DNA from: Bacillus sp. SM2101
Lineage (GTDB): Bacteria; Bacillota; Bacilli; Bacillales; SM2101
Assembly: GCF_018588585.1 (NCBI RefSeq)
Contig: NZ_JAEUFG010000019.1
Coordinates: 1 to 64,000 of the forward strand
DNA length: 64,000 nt
Direction of reading: 5' to 3'
Made by a program: the position numbers and the translations under genes. Within the stretch, counting starts at the first letter, position 1. The number at the start of each line of letters is the position of its first letter. Below are positions 63,247 to 64,000 of the stretch, piece after piece. The notes beneath the pieces were generated by a model. It was not told where the DNA came from and did not search any database. It saw only the letters and a program-made list of their open reading frames with translations.

Positions 63247-64000
63247 TTATTCTTCACCTTGTTCTCCCGGGTTCCCAACATTCTCACCTGGATCTTCCTG
63301 TTCTTCTTCACTTGCTCCTTCTGAAGTTGATTCTTCCTGTTCTTCACTTACTTCTTCTGAAGTTGATTCTTCCTGTTCTTCACTTGCTTCTTCTGAAGTT
63401 GATTCTTCCTGTTCTTCACTTGCTTCTTCCGAAGTTGATTCTTCCTGTTCTTCACTTGCTTCTTCTGAAGCTAGTTCTTCCTGTTCTTCACTTGCTTCTT
63501 CTGAAGTTGATTCTTCCTGTTCTTCACTTGCTTCTTCTGAAGCTAGTTCTTCCTGTTCTTCTATTAATGCCTGTTGTTCTTCTAACTTTTTCTGTTCTTC
63601 AAGCTCTTTTAGCCTCTTAGCTTCTGCTTCTGCTGACGCAATTTCAGCTTCTAATCGTTCTATCTCAAAGTTTATGTCAACTAACATCGATTTCCAAACT
63701 GTGATTTTTTCACTGTTGTTTAAGCTAATTTCTTCAGCTTGCTCTCTGATGTCAACACCTTTCTCATATGCGGGTTGTACATATTCCAAAAAACTATTAA
63801 CATTTTCGTTTTGAGCTCGGACGTTATAAGATGCAAGTTCTTCTTCTATCTCTCTAATATTATTGAGCACTGCATCAATTTCTGTCTGTTTGTCGCTTAA
63901 CGTATTAACATGACTACTTATTAAGCCTGCCCCACCCTTCAATGCCTTAAGATACATTTTTTTTATGAAGGCAAATTCGAGCATGAATTGCGATGTATTT
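63247..64000 (-). CDS. Glu/Ser-repeat coiled-coil protein (5' end beyond window)
   Basis: The frame stays open through the right edge, and ATG 63984 has no ribosome site, so the N-terminus is outside the window. About 245 residues are visible. A helical region (SSHVNTLSDKQTEIDAVL, about 25-130) passes into a Glu/Lys coiled coil (EIERLEAEIASAEAEAKRLK), then about seven copies of a 12-residue acidic unit (SEEASEEQEEST), ending EDPGENVGNPGEQGEE. There is no LPXTG or membrane end. It is upstream of sipW. Resemblance to uncharacterised proteins next to sipW in other bacilli is possible but unverified. Confidence 0.75.
   Translation of the reverse strand, partial: NTSQFMLEFAFIKKMYLKALKGGAGLISSHVNTLSDKQTEIDAVLNNIREIEEELASYNVRAQNENVNSFLEYVQPAYEKGVDIREQAEEISLNNSEKITVWKSMLVDINFEIERLEAEIASAEAEAKRLKELEEQKKLEEQQALIEEQEELASEEASEEQEESTSEEASEEQEELASEEASEEQEESTSEEASEEQEESTSEEASEEQEESTSEEVSEEQEESTSEGASEEEQEDPGENVGNPGEQGEE
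63297..63560. repeat. 36-bp tandem repeat encoding acidic dodecapeptides
   Basis: About seven copies of a 36-base unit (with the segment TTCTTCCTGTTCTTCACTTG on the plus strand) encode SEEASEEQEE followed by ST or LA. Copies are nearly identical, indicating recent expansion or gene conversion. Confidence 0.9.

Noticed and set aside
63312..63620. A plus-strand Leu-rich frame (LLLLKLILPVLH repeats)
   Set aside because: It is the mirror of the acidic dodecapeptide repeat and has no start signal.

Overview
The window looks like chromosome from an AT-rich, endospore-forming member of the Bacillaceae that can respire nitrate. Shine-Dalgarno sequences are strong, and GTG and TTG starts are common. 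The gene set is typical of the family: SpoVR, SipW, SLH and LPXTG surface proteins, and lipoproteins. Between about 49.5 and 55.7 kb the order yhcY, yhcZ, yhdA (azr), yhdB, spoVR matches what I recall of Bacillus subtilis, with an MFS exporter added. The sequence alone does not fix the genus or species.

Layout. 0-8 kb: an SLH-anchored 5'-nucleotidase, four small unrecognised proteins (two of them Gln/Ala-repeat paralogues) and a SERCA-type Ca2+ P-type ATPase. 8-19 kb: the membrane nitrate reductase operon narGHJI, a divergent hemerythrin-like gene and two different NarK-family transporters, followed by an array of about 30 21-bp tandem repeats. 19-34 kb: a membrane-anchored MsrA-MsrB fusion, a GNAT enzyme, a MacB-like ABC exporter with a divergent two-component system, a DinB protein, an RCC1-like beta-propeller lipoprotein, a drug-type ABC-2 exporter and a DUF418 protein. 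35-40 kb: two paralogous FG-GAP-like lipoproteins in tandem, followed directly by a response regulator and histidine kinase. 40-46 kb: a complete periplasmic-type nitrate reductase cluster in the order napG, A, B, D, F/G, tatA, napH, with a perfect Fnr-type box upstream. 47-61 kb: folD, a Zn alcohol dehydrogenase behind a Rex/Fnr-like palindrome, spoVR, yhdB, azr, yhcZ, yhcY, a PH-domain protein, an aldo/keto reductase, gluconate kinase and phosphoglucomutase. 61-64 kb: an LPXTG protein with a long Asp-Pro stalk, SipW, and a Glu/Ser-repeat protein cut by the window edge.

How the genes fit together. NarGHI (quinol oxidation, cytoplasmic nitrate reduction), the NarK transporters and an extracytoplasmic Nap system would give two parallel routes of nitrate respiration. 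The Fnr box, the alcohol dehydrogenase palindrome and the hemerythrin-like protein suggest oxygen, redox or NO control.

Most notable is a family of short non-coding repeats of about 110-170 bp. It has about 16 copies in 64 kb, some degenerate or partial. Copies have imperfect terminal inverted repeats beginning GGCTnTTTTCG, and several are flanked by 6-8 bp target duplications. One copy splits an ASCH-domain gene and another splits a MazG-like gene. Several others abut gene ends or fill most of the larger intergenic gaps. This looks like a highly active MITE family with no transposase in the window. I do not recognise it as a described element.
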